From positions 51,922 through 115,921 of the forward strand of contig JBBATK010000008.1 of NCBI GenBank assembly GCA_040398805.1: 64,000 bases of DNA, written 5' to 3'. This document shows positions 27,438 through 35,609 of the stretch, piece after piece (position 1 is the first letter of the stretch; each line of letters begins with the position of its first letter). The translations under genes were made by a program, and so were the position numbers. The stretch comes from JBBATK01 sp040398805. GTDB taxonomy: Bacteria; Bacteroidota; Ignavibacteria; Kapaibacteriales; NICIL-2. Below the pieces are notes generated by a model. It did not search any database. It worked only from the letters and a program-made list of their open reading frames with translations, and was not told where the DNA came from.

Positions 27438-28196
27438 CTATACCTTCCATCGCCAGGAGATACCCAGCGCCAGGTAGTGTTCGAGCGAGGTATTCACCAG
27501 CCCGAAGCCGCTGGAGAAGTCGAGCATGAAATCGTTGTTGATCAGATACGTGAACCCGCCGTCGGCGCGGTGGTCGGCGGGGCGGTCGGCCGGTGCGAAA
27601 CCGTATGCTTCCACGTACATCCCCAATCTGTCGGTGATGGGCGTTCCCGCCGTGAGCGTGTAGATGTAGGTGTGTTCCGCGGTTTCGCCGTTCCATTCCG
27701 CACCAAGATTGTAGGACAAGGAGATATCGTGCGCAAGGTTGTGCAGCATCACGAATCGGAACGAGGGTGCTATGTAGGTGGTCTGAAAATCCTTGCTGCC
27801 CAGATTCGAGGTGGTGATGTGGCCGATGAACGAGGTCTTGGGGATGATGCCGCTCTCTTCGAACAGTGATGATTTGAAGCCTACCGTGATGGGCGCTAGA
27901 CCGAGTGTGGTGATGCCTCCGGAGGCAACGCGGGTGACCTCCGTGATGAAGCGGAGTTCGAACTTCTCGTTCACGCCGTATTTCCATAAAGCCGTGGGCA
28001 ACGTTGCCGTCGTCACCGAGCCCGTTGTGCGTTCCAAACCGAATCCGGCCTCGCACTGGATGTAGTTCTTCGGAACGATGAACGGACACTCCGTCTGGTC
28101 CGGTCTGTCCAACTGGATGGGCGGAAGGTCCTGCGAATACAGTTCGATACCGAAAGCACTGATGTAGAAAACGAGGATCGCGGTCAGTCTGCGCAT
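27438..28196 (-). CDS. MetA-pathway-like outer membrane transporter
   Basis: A 252-residue protein with a signal peptide (AILVFYISAFGIELYSQ) and a mature start PPIQLDRPDQTECPF typical of the transporter family grouped with Phenol_MetA_deg barrels in Bacteroidota. Strands such as LRFITEVTRV and LALGISWRWKV at the C terminus fit a beta-barrel. ATG 28196 was chosen for the signal peptide; the frame extends further upstream. It probably sits in the outer membrane; cargo unknown. A longer overlapping minus-strand frame (27361-28338) is rejected. Confidence 0.75.
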   Translation of the reverse strand: MRRLTAILVFYISAFGIELYSQDLPPIQLDRPDQTECPFIVPKNYIQCEAGFGLERTTGSVTTATLPTALWKYGVNEKFELRFITEVTRVASGGITTLGLAPITVGFKSSLFEESGIIPKTSFIGHITTSNLGSKDFQTTYIAPSFRFVMLHNLAHDISLSYNLGAEWNGETAEHTYIYTLTAGTPITDRLGMYVEAYGFAPADRPADHRADGGFTYLINNDFMLDFSSGFGLVNTSLEHYLALGISWRWKV

Positions 28197-28229
28197 GAGC
28201 GGAAGTACGGTGTGGTGATACGGAAAGGT

Positions 28230-28237
28230 GCAATATA
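28230..28237 (-). promoter_or_regulatory. promoter-like box TATATTGC before the MetA-like barrel gene
   Basis: Located 34 nt upstream of ATG 28196. Confidence 0.45.
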
Positions 28238-28271
28238 GGCTCTGTCGCACAGTGGGTCAGGGGCGTGCGTG

Positions 28272-29165
28272 CTATGCTCCGTGCGGACCCACCGTTGGCA
28301 ACGGCCGCGCGTCGCGCACATAGGCGTCCATCCACCACCGGATGTCCACGGCGCTTTCCGGTCGGCGACCCGCCAGTATGTGGTCGGCATTATCGTACAT
28401 GATCAGCTTGTACGGATGCAGACAGTCCTGCAGCGCTGCACCGAGCTTGAACGCATGCGCGGGATGCACACGCCGGTCGCCGGAACCGTGGAGCACGAGC
28501 AAAGGCGTCGTCTTGCAGAGTTCATCGGCCCACAACACCGCAGACCGCCTCTCCACCTCCGCGTGCATGGCATCGTTGCGAGGAATGAACTGTGCCACGG
28601 TGGTTCGAATGGACTCCTCTTTGCGGAGGTCGTGCAGGGCGGTGGGCGCGCCGATGATCACCGCTGCGCGGAACGCCGCGGATTGCCGCAGCATCATGAG
28701 CGCCATCATGCCGCCGCGACTGCCGCCGATGATACCCACGCGTGCCATATCCACGTAGCCAAGGGATGCGAGGACCGGCAAGAGGTTCATGGCATCATGC
28801 ACATCCGCTCCGCCCCATTCCTCGGCGCCTTCGCTGCCGCCGTGACCCCGATAGTTGCTCGCGATGGTCACGTATCCCCACGAGGCGTAGAGTCCTGCAT
28901 AGGCGAACGCGCTCTCCGCGGTCAAGGCTCCGCGCGGACCGTGACCGCCGCGATTGAAGACGATGGCGGGGTACGTGTTATCCGCTTGGGCAGGCGGTAA
29001 GGCAAGGAAACCGCGGATGCGGATTCCGTCGCTCAGGTAGCTGATAGCGAACATCTGCACGGCCATGAAGTTCGCGAAGTCCTGCGCCGTCATCGACCGT
29101 TTCATCATGGACACGAGCGACCTGGGATGCAGGACGGGTTCGGTGGACAGGAGGATTGCAGACAT
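28272..29165 (-). CDS. S9-like alpha/beta hydrolase (acylpeptide hydrolase-type)
   Basis: A 297-residue protein without signal peptide. Motifs of the S9 prolyl-oligopeptidase clan are RGFLALPPA, PAIVFNRGGHGPRG (oxyanion), NYRGHGGSEGAEEWGG, the nucleophile elbow IIGGSRGGMM (Ser in GGSRGG), an Asp in LHGSGDRRVHP and the His in NADHIL. Its ATG overlaps the stop of the PorZ-like gene as TAATG, so translation is probably coupled. This links a cytoplasmic hydrolase to a surface-protein transcript. Substrate unknown; peptidase or esterase both possible. Confidence 0.88.
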   Translation of the reverse strand: MSAILLSTEPVLHPRSLVSMMKRSMTAQDFANFMAVQMFAISYLSDGIRIRGFLALPPAQADNTYPAIVFNRGGHGPRGALTAESAFAYAGLYASWGYVTIASNYRGHGGSEGAEEWGGADVHDAMNLLPVLASLGYVDMARVGIIGGSRGGMMALMMLRQSAAFRAAVIIGAPTALHDLRKEESIRTTVAQFIPRNDAMHAEVERRSAVLWADELCKTTPLLVLHGSGDRRVHPAHAFKLGAALQDCLHPYKLIMYDNADHILAGRRPESAVDIRWWMDAYVRDARPLPTVGPHGA

Positions 29166-31468
29166 TATTCGCGCACCACGAGAATCTTCGAAACAGCCGT
29201 CGTCGTATTCGATTGCGAAACGGCAAGGACGAGATACACGCCGCTGCTGATGTACGCGCCGCTTTCATCGCGTCCGTCCCACAGCACGCGCTTGCTCGTG
29301 GTTTCCAGCGATCGCACCAGTACGCCGTCCAGGGTGGTGATCTTCACCCGCGCATCGGCCTCGAGTCCGTCCACCACCAGTTGCGGGTCGATGCCCGGAC
29401 GGAAAGGTTGCGGATACACGGCAAGGTCGAACGACTCCGATGGCCGTATCGCGAGTGTCTGTGCGGTGTTCAGGCCTTGTGTGGTTCCCAGGTACACGGT
29501 GCCGGTCCGTTCATCCAGCGCCAGGCTCCGTATCTCGTCGGAAAGCAAGGCGGGATATCGTTGACGATTGATGTACCCGATGGTATCGCTGCCGTCTTCC
29601 GACAGGATCCACACGCCGCTGTTCGTGGCTATCCACTTGTTGTTCTGCGGATCCACGAGTATGTCGTTGATCACTTGGTCGCGAAGCAGGCGCAGGCGGC
29701 TGATGGCGGGGGAGGTGGTGGTAGGACGCAGCACAAGGGAGGGAAAGGACATGACGGAGATGCCGCTGGAGTTCGTACCGATCCACATCATGCCGCTTTT
29801 GTCCACCGCCAAGGCGGAGATGTCGTTGTCCGTCAACGACGAATTCGATGTCGTGATACGTCCCCACGAAGCACCCTGCGAGCGGGCATTGTACCACACC
29901 AGTCCCGCCGGTCCTGCCGCCCATTTCGTGTCCGAAGCATCGATGGCGATCATCCAGTAGTTACGTCCCGAGCCTGTTTCGTTCGCGTATCCTTTCCACG
30001 CCCCCGATGTCGACCGCTCAAGGAAGAGCGGTCCGCTGCCGTTGGTGGGATCGAAGTTCACGACCCAGGTCGATCCGTTACGGTCACTCGCGGCATCACC
30101 GCTGAGCACGAAACCGGGACTGCCGGAAATGCCCGTGAGCAGGGAGTTCGCCGATGTGTATTGTTTCGTCACGATGGAATCCGCCGTGCGCGCGCACTCC
30201 ATGAGTCCGTCGCCGAAGGTGCCGGCCCACACGGATGAATCGGCCGTGGCGCTGATACGCCACACGACGTCGCTGGGAAAACCCGGCACGAGCGTGCGGT
30301 TCGCGTTGGACCACGATGTTCCGTCGAAACAGCTCAAGCCCTGACCGTCCTGATTCCTGTTCGATGTCGCAGTCCAGGCACGTCCTTTCGCATCCACGCA
30401 GACGCGCTGTACACGGTTCGAGTACATGGAGTTCGGCACATACAGGTCCGCTTTCGGATCGGGGAACAGTCCTACCCCTCGCGTGAAGAAGAGCACCGCC
30501 GGCGTGGGTACGGAGCCGATGTCCACCGACGTGATGCCGTTGATGGCGGACGGCACGCCCGTCATCATCTCGCCGCCGAAGAGTCTGCCCACGCGGTCGG
30601 TGGTGGCATACATCACCGTGTCGCCGATGGCCACGAGCGAATTGAAGGGCGGACCGTTCTGAACGCGTTGCCGCACCAGCCGGAAGGTGTCCCGGTCCCG
30701 CTCATACACTGCGTTCGGCGTGCACGCGTATACCGTCTTCGAGGTGGTCATGCAGATATCCCTGCACGTACGCAGGGTATCGCCGCCGATCGCTGGCACA
30801 CGACGCCACAGTTCCGGTAAGCGCAGGGTGGTGGTTGCAAGCGGTGCGATGAACACACCGCCGTCCGCCGCTGCGATGATGGAGTCCCGTGTCACCACCA
30901 CTTTCCATACCGCTGTCTTCTGATCAAGGGTACCGATGCGATCGATGGTTTCGATGAACACGCCCCGTCGTATGTCGAAAAGGGCGATGCCGAAATCGGT
31001 GGAGAGGAAGGCCGTGTCGCCACGGAAGGTGATATGATGGATACTGCGTCGCGGATAGATCTCGCTGGCGCCTTGGATGTCCGTGACGTGTTTCCACTTC
31101 GACGAGTCCGAAAGATACACCTCAACATAGCCGTCGAAGGTGCCCGCATAGATGGCGTTCGTCGGGGCATGGAAAGCGATGCTCGTGATGTCCAGCGACA
31201 GCAATCCTTCCGTGTTACGGAACTGACGATATGTGTCTGTCCGACGGTCCACCGCATACATTCCGCCGCCCGTCGCCACCCACAAGGTGCCGGATGTATC
31301 GCTCACCGCGTCGCGGGCGTTCACCATGCTCGTGTAGGACTTCCAATCGCGCGCGAAGAACTGCGTCCGGGGAACGCTCTCGAAGAATTGCGCGGATGCG
31401 GTGCCGACGAGCACGAACGACAGGATGAGGGAGAGCGCGACGGACCGCATGGCACGGGCGATGTCCAT
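29165..31468 (-). CDS. PorZ-like two-component-regulator-type beta-propeller protein with C-terminal sorting domain
   Basis: A 767-residue exported protein. After a signal peptide (VALSLILSFVLVGTASAQ) come two propeller-like regions of Reg_prop-type repeats (GTLWVATGGGMYAVD; MMWIGTNSSGISVM; KWIATNSGVWIL). A C-terminal Ig-like domain (about the last 85 residues: VYPQPFRPGIDPQ, WDGRDESGAYISSGVYLV) resembles FlgD/T9SS type A sorting domains. The opening DWKSYTSMVNARD and overall order match PorZ, the T9SS component that handles anionic LPS in Porphyromonas. ATG 31468 was chosen; 31522 and 31450 are alternatives. It could instead be an ordinary surface cargo. Confidence 0.72.
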   Translation of the reverse strand: MDIARAMRSVALSLILSFVLVGTASAQFFESVPRTQFFARDWKSYTSMVNARDAVSDTSGTLWVATGGGMYAVDRRTDTYRQFRNTEGLLSLDITSIAFHAPTNAIYAGTFDGYVEVYLSDSSKWKHVTDIQGASEIYPRRSIHHITFRGDTAFLSTDFGIALFDIRRGVFIETIDRIGTLDQKTAVWKVVVTRDSIIAAADGGVFIAPLATTTLRLPELWRRVPAIGGDTLRTCRDICMTTSKTVYACTPNAVYERDRDTFRLVRQRVQNGPPFNSLVAIGDTVMYATTDRVGRLFGGEMMTGVPSAINGITSVDIGSVPTPAVLFFTRGVGLFPDPKADLYVPNSMYSNRVQRVCVDAKGRAWTATSNRNQDGQGLSCFDGTSWSNANRTLVPGFPSDVVWRISATADSSVWAGTFGDGLMECARTADSIVTKQYTSANSLLTGISGSPGFVLSGDAASDRNGSTWVVNFDPTNGSGPLFLERSTSGAWKGYANETGSGRNYWMIAIDASDTKWAAGPAGLVWYNARSQGASWGRITTSNSSLTDNDISALAVDKSGMMWIGTNSSGISVMSFPSLVLRPTTTSPAISRLRLLRDQVINDILVDPQNNKWIATNSGVWILSEDGSDTIGYINRQRYPALLSDEIRSLALDERTGTVYLGTTQGLNTAQTLAIRPSESFDLAVYPQPFRPGIDPQLVVDGLEADARVKITTLDGVLVRSLETTSKRVLWDGRDESGAYISSGVYLVLAVSQSNTTTAVSKILVVRE

Positions 31469-31597
31469 CCGTGAAGTGACGGATTCGATCGGCGAAGGGG
31501 ATGCGTCGTGAGTCGATGTCATGAGCGGCGATGTCAGGTAACGATCAAAACGAGGTACGGACGACCATGTGGCGATGCGGATACGGTGGTGATGACC

Positions 31598-32083
31598 TTA
31601 CGCCGATGTCCGGATGTGATGCAGGACGCGGACCATGTCCAACGCCCCGATGACCGCTTCGTAGCCTTTGTTGTTCATACCCGTGTCCGAGCGGTCGGCC
31701 GCCTGCTCGTAGGTATCGGTCGTGAGCACGCCAAAGATACACGGAACGCCCGTTTCGAGCATGACGCGCATGATGCCGTCGGAGGCGGCATCGGCGACGA
31801 GTTCGAAGTGATAGGTATCGCCACGGATGACGCAACCGAGGGCGATGACGGCGTGGTACTTGCCCGATTGTGCGCATGCTTGGACGACGGACGGGAGCTC
31901 GTAACTGCCCGGACACCGGAACAGGTCGAGTCCGGACTCCACTCCGCCGCACTCGCTCCAGGCAGCGCTCACGCCGCTCATCAAGCGATCGATGATCGCC
32001 GCGTTCCAGCGGGCCGCCACGACGGCGATGCGGATGCCGTCGGCCGACGGCGTGGTTTCGTACAAAGGCGTAGGTTGACTCAT
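31598..32083 (-). CDS. ribH: 6,7-dimethyl-8-ribityllumazine synthase
   Basis: A 161-residue enzyme of riboflavin synthesis that condenses the pyrimidine diamine with dihydroxybutanone phosphate and assembles into capsids in many species. Motifs are IRIAVVAARWN, CPGSYELP, ALGCVIRGDTYHFELVAD (catalytic His after the TYHFE turn) and FGVLTTDTYEQA, then NKGYEA. Length is normal. It is separate from other rib genes and lies 129 nt upstream of the PorZ-like gene on the same strand. The promoter-like box touches the start codon. Confidence 0.95.
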   Translation of the reverse strand: MSQPTPLYETTPSADGIRIAVVAARWNAAIIDRLMSGVSAAWSECGGVESGLDLFRCPGSYELPSVVQACAQSGKYHAVIALGCVIRGDTYHFELVADAASDGIMRVMLETGVPCIFGVLTTDTYEQAADRSDTGMNNKGYEAVIGALDMVRVLHHIRTSA

Positions 32084-32086
32084 GGT

Positions 32087-32094
32087 GCAATATA
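32087..32094 (-). promoter_or_regulatory. TATATTGC box abutting the ribH start codon
   Basis: The octamer ends 3 nt before the ribH ATG, leaving no space for a leader or ribosome site. Confidence 0.4.
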
Positions 32095-32271
32095 CATGGC
32101 ATGCGTATGTGGGCGCGGTCGTTCGCCCGCATCGCTGCCAGTGGCGCGCAAGCCGCGCTCCTCCTGTTCTTCCGGGACGTGTCTCTCATCGTCTCGGCAA
32201 GGACTCCGGCGGTTCATTGATGCGTCGTTCACCGGTGTCAAGCAAAGCGGACTAAAGGACAGATTTGTATA

Positions 32272-32279
32272 TATATTTG
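32272..32279 (+). promoter_or_regulatory. promoter-like box TATATTTG before the SulP-carbonic anhydrase operon
   Basis: Exact TAnnTTTG match inside an A/T island (gtatatatatttg), 88 nt upstream of the SulP ATG. The 284-nt divergent ribH/SulP region holds no gene that I can see. Confidence 0.5.
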
Positions 32280-32367
32280 ACGGGTATCGCGGGTATCCAC
32301 GATTGGTGGGTGCCGACTGCATGGGGTCCGCACCCTTCGTTTCACCTTTGTGCAGGAGAACACGCAT

Positions 32368-33945
32368 ATGTTCGGGAATCTGCGGTCGGACATACCGGCC
32401 AGCCTGGTGGTGTTTCTTGTGGCCTTGCCTTTATGTCTGGGAATTGCGTTGGCGTCCGGTGCGCCGTTGTTCTCGGGAATCATCGCGGGTATTGTTGGTG
32501 GCATCGTGGTGGGCGTGCTGAGCGGGTCGCAATTGAGCGTGAGCGGACCGGCAGCGGGACTCACCGTCATCGTCTTCGGTGCGATCACATCCCTTCCCTC
32601 GTATCAGGCCTTCCTCGTGGCAGTCGTTCTTGGCGGAGTGTTTCAAGTCGTCTTCGGCAAACTGAAGGCCGGGGTGATCGGCGACTTCGTTCCCTCTGCG
32701 GTCATCAAGGGCATGCTTACCGCGATCGGCCTGATCCTCATTTTCAAGCAGGTGCCCCACCTCCTGGGGTACGATGCGGATTTCATCGGCGACGAGAACT
32801 TCAATCAGACGGATGGCCGTACCACTCTTTCCGAAATCAGCTATGCTCTGGGATACATCCAGCCGGGTGCTGTCTGCATCGGCATCGTCTCCCTGGGCAT
32901 ACAACTGTTGTGGGATACGCGACCCATCAAGGAGAACGGATTCCTGAAGCTCCTACCCGGTTCTCTCATGGTCGTGTTTTTCGGCGTCGTCGCCAACGAG
33001 TGGTTCCGTTCCGCCCTGCCGGGATTGTACCTGAACGAATCATACAGGGTTTCCATTCCATCTGCCGCCAGTTTCTCCCAGTTCGGTTCGTTCTTTACGT
33101 TTCCCGACTTCTCCCATATCCTGAACCCAAAAGTCTGGAGCGTTGCCATCACGCTTGCCCTGATTGCGAGTCTGGAATCGCTTCTGAGCCTGGAGGCCGC
33201 AGACAAACTGGATCCGCTGAACCGGGTTTCACCGCCGAACCGGGAGCTGTACGCTCAAGGTGCGGGAAACATCATTTCCGGACTCCTTGGCGGAATCCCC
33301 GTCACGGCTGTCATCGTGCGCACATCCGCCAATGTATCCGCCGGAGCGAAATCCAAGTTCAGCGCCAGTCTTCACGGTGTTCTCCTGCTGGTGTGTGTGG
33401 CGTTCATACCATCGACACTCAATAGGATTCCGCTCTCGGCGCTAGCCGCCATCCTTGTCATGGTGGGAAGCAAGCTCGCCAAGCCGAAGATGTTCATCGA
33501 CATATACAGGAAAGACAAGCAGCAGTTCCTTGCGTTCACCGTAACAATCGCCGCGATTCTTTTCACCGATCTGCTCGTCGGGATCATGATCGGTGTCATC
33601 TGCTCCTTCTACTTCATCATACGGAGCATGTATCACAGCGGCCTCTTCATCGTCAACCATGAGGACCGTTATCTGCTGCAATTCGGACAGGAAGTGTCGT
33701 TCTTGAACAAAGCGAAGCTTCGTCATTCGCTGGAGGAGATCCCGCACAACAGCACGCTAGTCATCGATGCCACGAAGTCGCGATTCATCGACAACGACAT
33801 CGTCGAGGTGGTGGAGGAGTACTCTCACCATGCGGAGTTGAAGAATGTCACTCTTATCGTCAAAGACGACAATCGCGAGTCGCACCGCGAATTCGGTTTC
33901 ATCAGCAATCAACAGAACCAAGGAGAGAACCATGGACGAGCATAG
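32368..33945 (+). CDS. SulP family anion (bicarbonate or sulfate) transporter with STAS domain
   Basis: A 525-residue transporter. The membrane domain (about 1-410) starts with RSDIPASLVVFLVALPLCLGIALASG and holds the SulP signature region ISGLLGGIPVTAVIVRTSAN. The C-terminal STAS domain (about 425-515) contains STLVIDATKSRFIDNDIVEV. ATG 32368 was chosen because AGGAGA lies 9 nt upstream. It overlaps the next gene, a beta-carbonic anhydrase, by 14 nt. This pairing is common for SulP bicarbonate importers and suggests inorganic-carbon uptake or pH control rather than sulfate transport. Confidence 0.93.
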   Translation: MFGNLRSDIPASLVVFLVALPLCLGIALASGAPLFSGIIAGIVGGIVVGVLSGSQLSVSGPAAGLTVIVFGAITSLPSYQAFLVAVVLGGVFQVVFGKLKAGVIGDFVPSAVIKGMLTAIGLILIFKQVPHLLGYDADFIGDENFNQTDGRTTLSEISYALGYIQPGAVCIGIVSLGIQLLWDTRPIKENGFLKLLPGSLMVVFFGVVANEWFRSALPGLYLNESYRVSIPSAASFSQFGSFFTFPDFSHILNPKVWSVAITLALIASLESLLSLEAADKLDPLNRVSPPNRELYAQGAGNIISGLLGGIPVTAVIVRTSANVSAGAKSKFSASLHGVLLLVCVAFIPSTLNRIPLSALAAILVMVGSKLAKPKMFIDIYRKDKQQFLAFTVTIAAILFTDLLVGIMIGVICSFYFIIRSMYHSGLFIVNHEDRYLLQFGQEVSFLNKAKLRHSLEEIPHNSTLVIDATKSRFIDNDIVEVVEEYSHHAELKNVTLIVKDDNRESHREFGFISNQQNQGENHGRA

Positions 33946-34564
33946 ACACCTGCTCCTGGAGAACAAAGCCTGGGCCACATCCAAAGTGATGGAGGATGCC
34001 GACTATTTCACGCGCCTGAGCAAGATCCAGTCGCCGAAGTTCATGTGGATAGGGTGCTCGGACAGCAGAGTGCCCACCAATGAGATGACCGGCACCGTGC
34101 CTGGCGAGATCTTCGTCCACAGGAACATCGCCAACATGGTGGTCCATACGGACCTCAATCTGTTGAGCGTGCTTCAGTATGCCGTAGAGGTGCTGCATGT
34201 GGAGCACATCATCGTGTGTGGCCATTATGGATGCGGTGGGGTGAAGGCCGCCATCACACGCCAGAGTTTCGGCATCATCAACAAGTGGCTGCGGAACATC
34301 AAGGACGTGTATCGCATTCATGAGAGCGAGCTGATCGGCATTTCGAACGAAGACGACAGAGTGGACAAGCTCGTCGAGCTTAATGTTCAGGAGCAAGTCA
34401 TGAACCTTGCAAAGACATCGATCATACAAAAGGCCTGGAAGTACGAGAACCGGCCTCACCTGCACGGTTGGGTGTACAGCTTGCAGGACGGGCTCTTGAA
34501 GCAGATCTACACCATGGCGCCGAATACGCATTTCGACGACCTTTACGAATACGACAACCTCTAA
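33932..34564 (+). CDS. can: beta-class carbonic anhydrase
   Basis: A 210-residue zinc enzyme interconverting CO2 and bicarbonate. Zinc ligands and the Asp-Arg dyad are in WIGCSDSRVPTNE (Cys, Asp, Arg), with His and Cys in VCGHYGCGGV. Length is normal for the Can/CynT type. ATG 33932 has AGGAGA 8 nt upstream and lies inside the end of the SulP gene, indicating translational coupling. It works with SulP at the cytoplasmic face of the membrane. Its stop overlaps the stop of the convergent PHP gene. Confidence 0.95.
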   Translation: MDEHRHLLLENKAWATSKVMEDADYFTRLSKIQSPKFMWIGCSDSRVPTNEMTGTVPGEIFVHRNIANMVVHTDLNLLSVLQYAVEVLHVEHIIVCGHYGCGGVKAAITRQSFGIINKWLRNIKDVYRIHESELIGISNEDDRVDKLVELNVQEQVMNLAKTSIIQKAWKYENRPHLHGWVYSLQDGLLKQIYTMAPNTHFDDLYEYDNL

Positions 34565-35427
34565 CCACGGCGGTACGTCTGCGCAGTGGACCGCATGGCG
34601 TCCACCGTGGACAGGTCCACGGAGAACGAACCGAAGTTCTGGTCGTCGTACGGCCGACTGCCATGGAAGTCCGACCCGCCCGTGGCGAGCAGACCGTAGC
34701 TTTTCACCAACGAGTGGTAATACCTCGTCTGCTGCCGCGTGTGCTTGGGATAGAACGTCTCCACGCCATCCAGACCGGCGGCGATAAGCTCCACGATCCT
34801 GCTCGTGGTGATGTTCCGCGCGGGATGCGCGATGATGGCGATGCCGCCGGCGTCGTGAATGACGCGAATTGCTTCATCGATCGTCTGGTCCGCGATGGGT
34901 ACGTACACGGGACCATGATTCGACAGGTAGCGGTCGAAGGCCTCCTGCGTGCTTTGCACATACCCTTTCGCCATGAGTGCCTGTGCGATGTGCGGACGTA
35001 CGATACTGGCTCCGCCGGCATGAACCATCACATCATCCATGCGAATGTCCACGTTCTCCGCCCGCAGGCGTTCAAGCATCGCTTCGCATCGCGCCACCCG
35101 CTGGTCACGTGTTCGTGCAAGGTATCGCTGGAACGAATCCTCCGACGGTTCGAAGCAATACGCCAACAGGTGATATTCCCTGCCCGATTCGGCGCACGTG
35201 AGCTCGCATCCGGGCAGCACATCCACCGGCGTGTGGACGCTCAGTCGGGTGGCGATATCAAGTGCTTCGGTCGTATCGTGATCACAGATGCCAAGGACGG
35301 AGATTTGATACTCGCATGCTTTTCGCACCAGATCCTGAGGGGAGAGACTTCCGTCGGAACACGTGGTATGTGTATGAAGGTCGGTGGCAGGCTCTAAACG
35401 GAGCTGACCGACGAAGGATTGTTTCAT
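34561..35427 (-). CDS. PHP domain phosphoesterase (RNase AM/TrpH-like)
   Basis: A 288-residue stand-alone PHP protein related to E. coli YciV/RNase AM, a 5'-3' exoribonuclease and 3',5'-nucleotide bisphosphate phosphatase. Metal motifs are TDLHTHTTCSDGSL, ICDHDTTEAL, GCELTCAESG, HLLAYCF, IAIIAHPAR and TGGSDFHGS, all present. ATG 35427 is used; a TTG two codons earlier is in frame. Convergent with the carbonic anhydrase gene, sharing stop-codon bases. Exact substrate not determinable from sequence. Confidence 0.88.
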   Translation of the reverse strand: MKQSFVGQLRLEPATDLHTHTTCSDGSLSPQDLVRKACEYQISVLGICDHDTTEALDIATRLSVHTPVDVLPGCELTCAESGREYHLLAYCFEPSEDSFQRYLARTRDQRVARCEAMLERLRAENVDIRMDDVMVHAGGASIVRPHIAQALMAKGYVQSTQEAFDRYLSNHGPVYVPIADQTIDEAIRVIHDAGGIAIIAHPARNITTSRIVELIAAGLDGVETFYPKHTRQQTRYYHSLVKSYGLLATGGSDFHGSRPYDDQNFGSFSVDLSTVDAMRSTAQTYRRG

Positions 35428-35434
35428 GGACAAC

Positions 35435-35442
35435 GCAATATA
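35435..35442 (-). promoter_or_regulatory. TATATTGC box 7 nt before the PHP start codon
   Basis: If this is a -7 element, transcription would begin at or within a few bases of the ATG at 35427. Confidence 0.4.
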
Positions 35443-35609
35443 GCGGTGCGGTCGTTGTCGACTTCGATTCGGACGGTACGCAGGTCAAAGCGCGTGCCAC
35501 AAGCCCGACCACGCTCCCAAGAAAGTACTTTGCTAAAGAGAGGAAAAAATATAGTTTGACACGGCACGATCATTGCGCACGCACCCACTCACATTGAAGC
35601 GAGAAGGCC

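Noticed and set aside
27361..28338. 325-codon minus-strand ORF overlapping the MetA-like barrel gene
   Set aside because: It lies in another frame of a gene with signal peptide and barrel features. Its composition (Arg/His-rich) is that of a shadow frame and no domain is recognisable.
29156..30238. 360-codon plus-strand frame opposite the PorZ-like gene
   Set aside because: Composition of a shadow frame and no promoter, ribosome site or domain.
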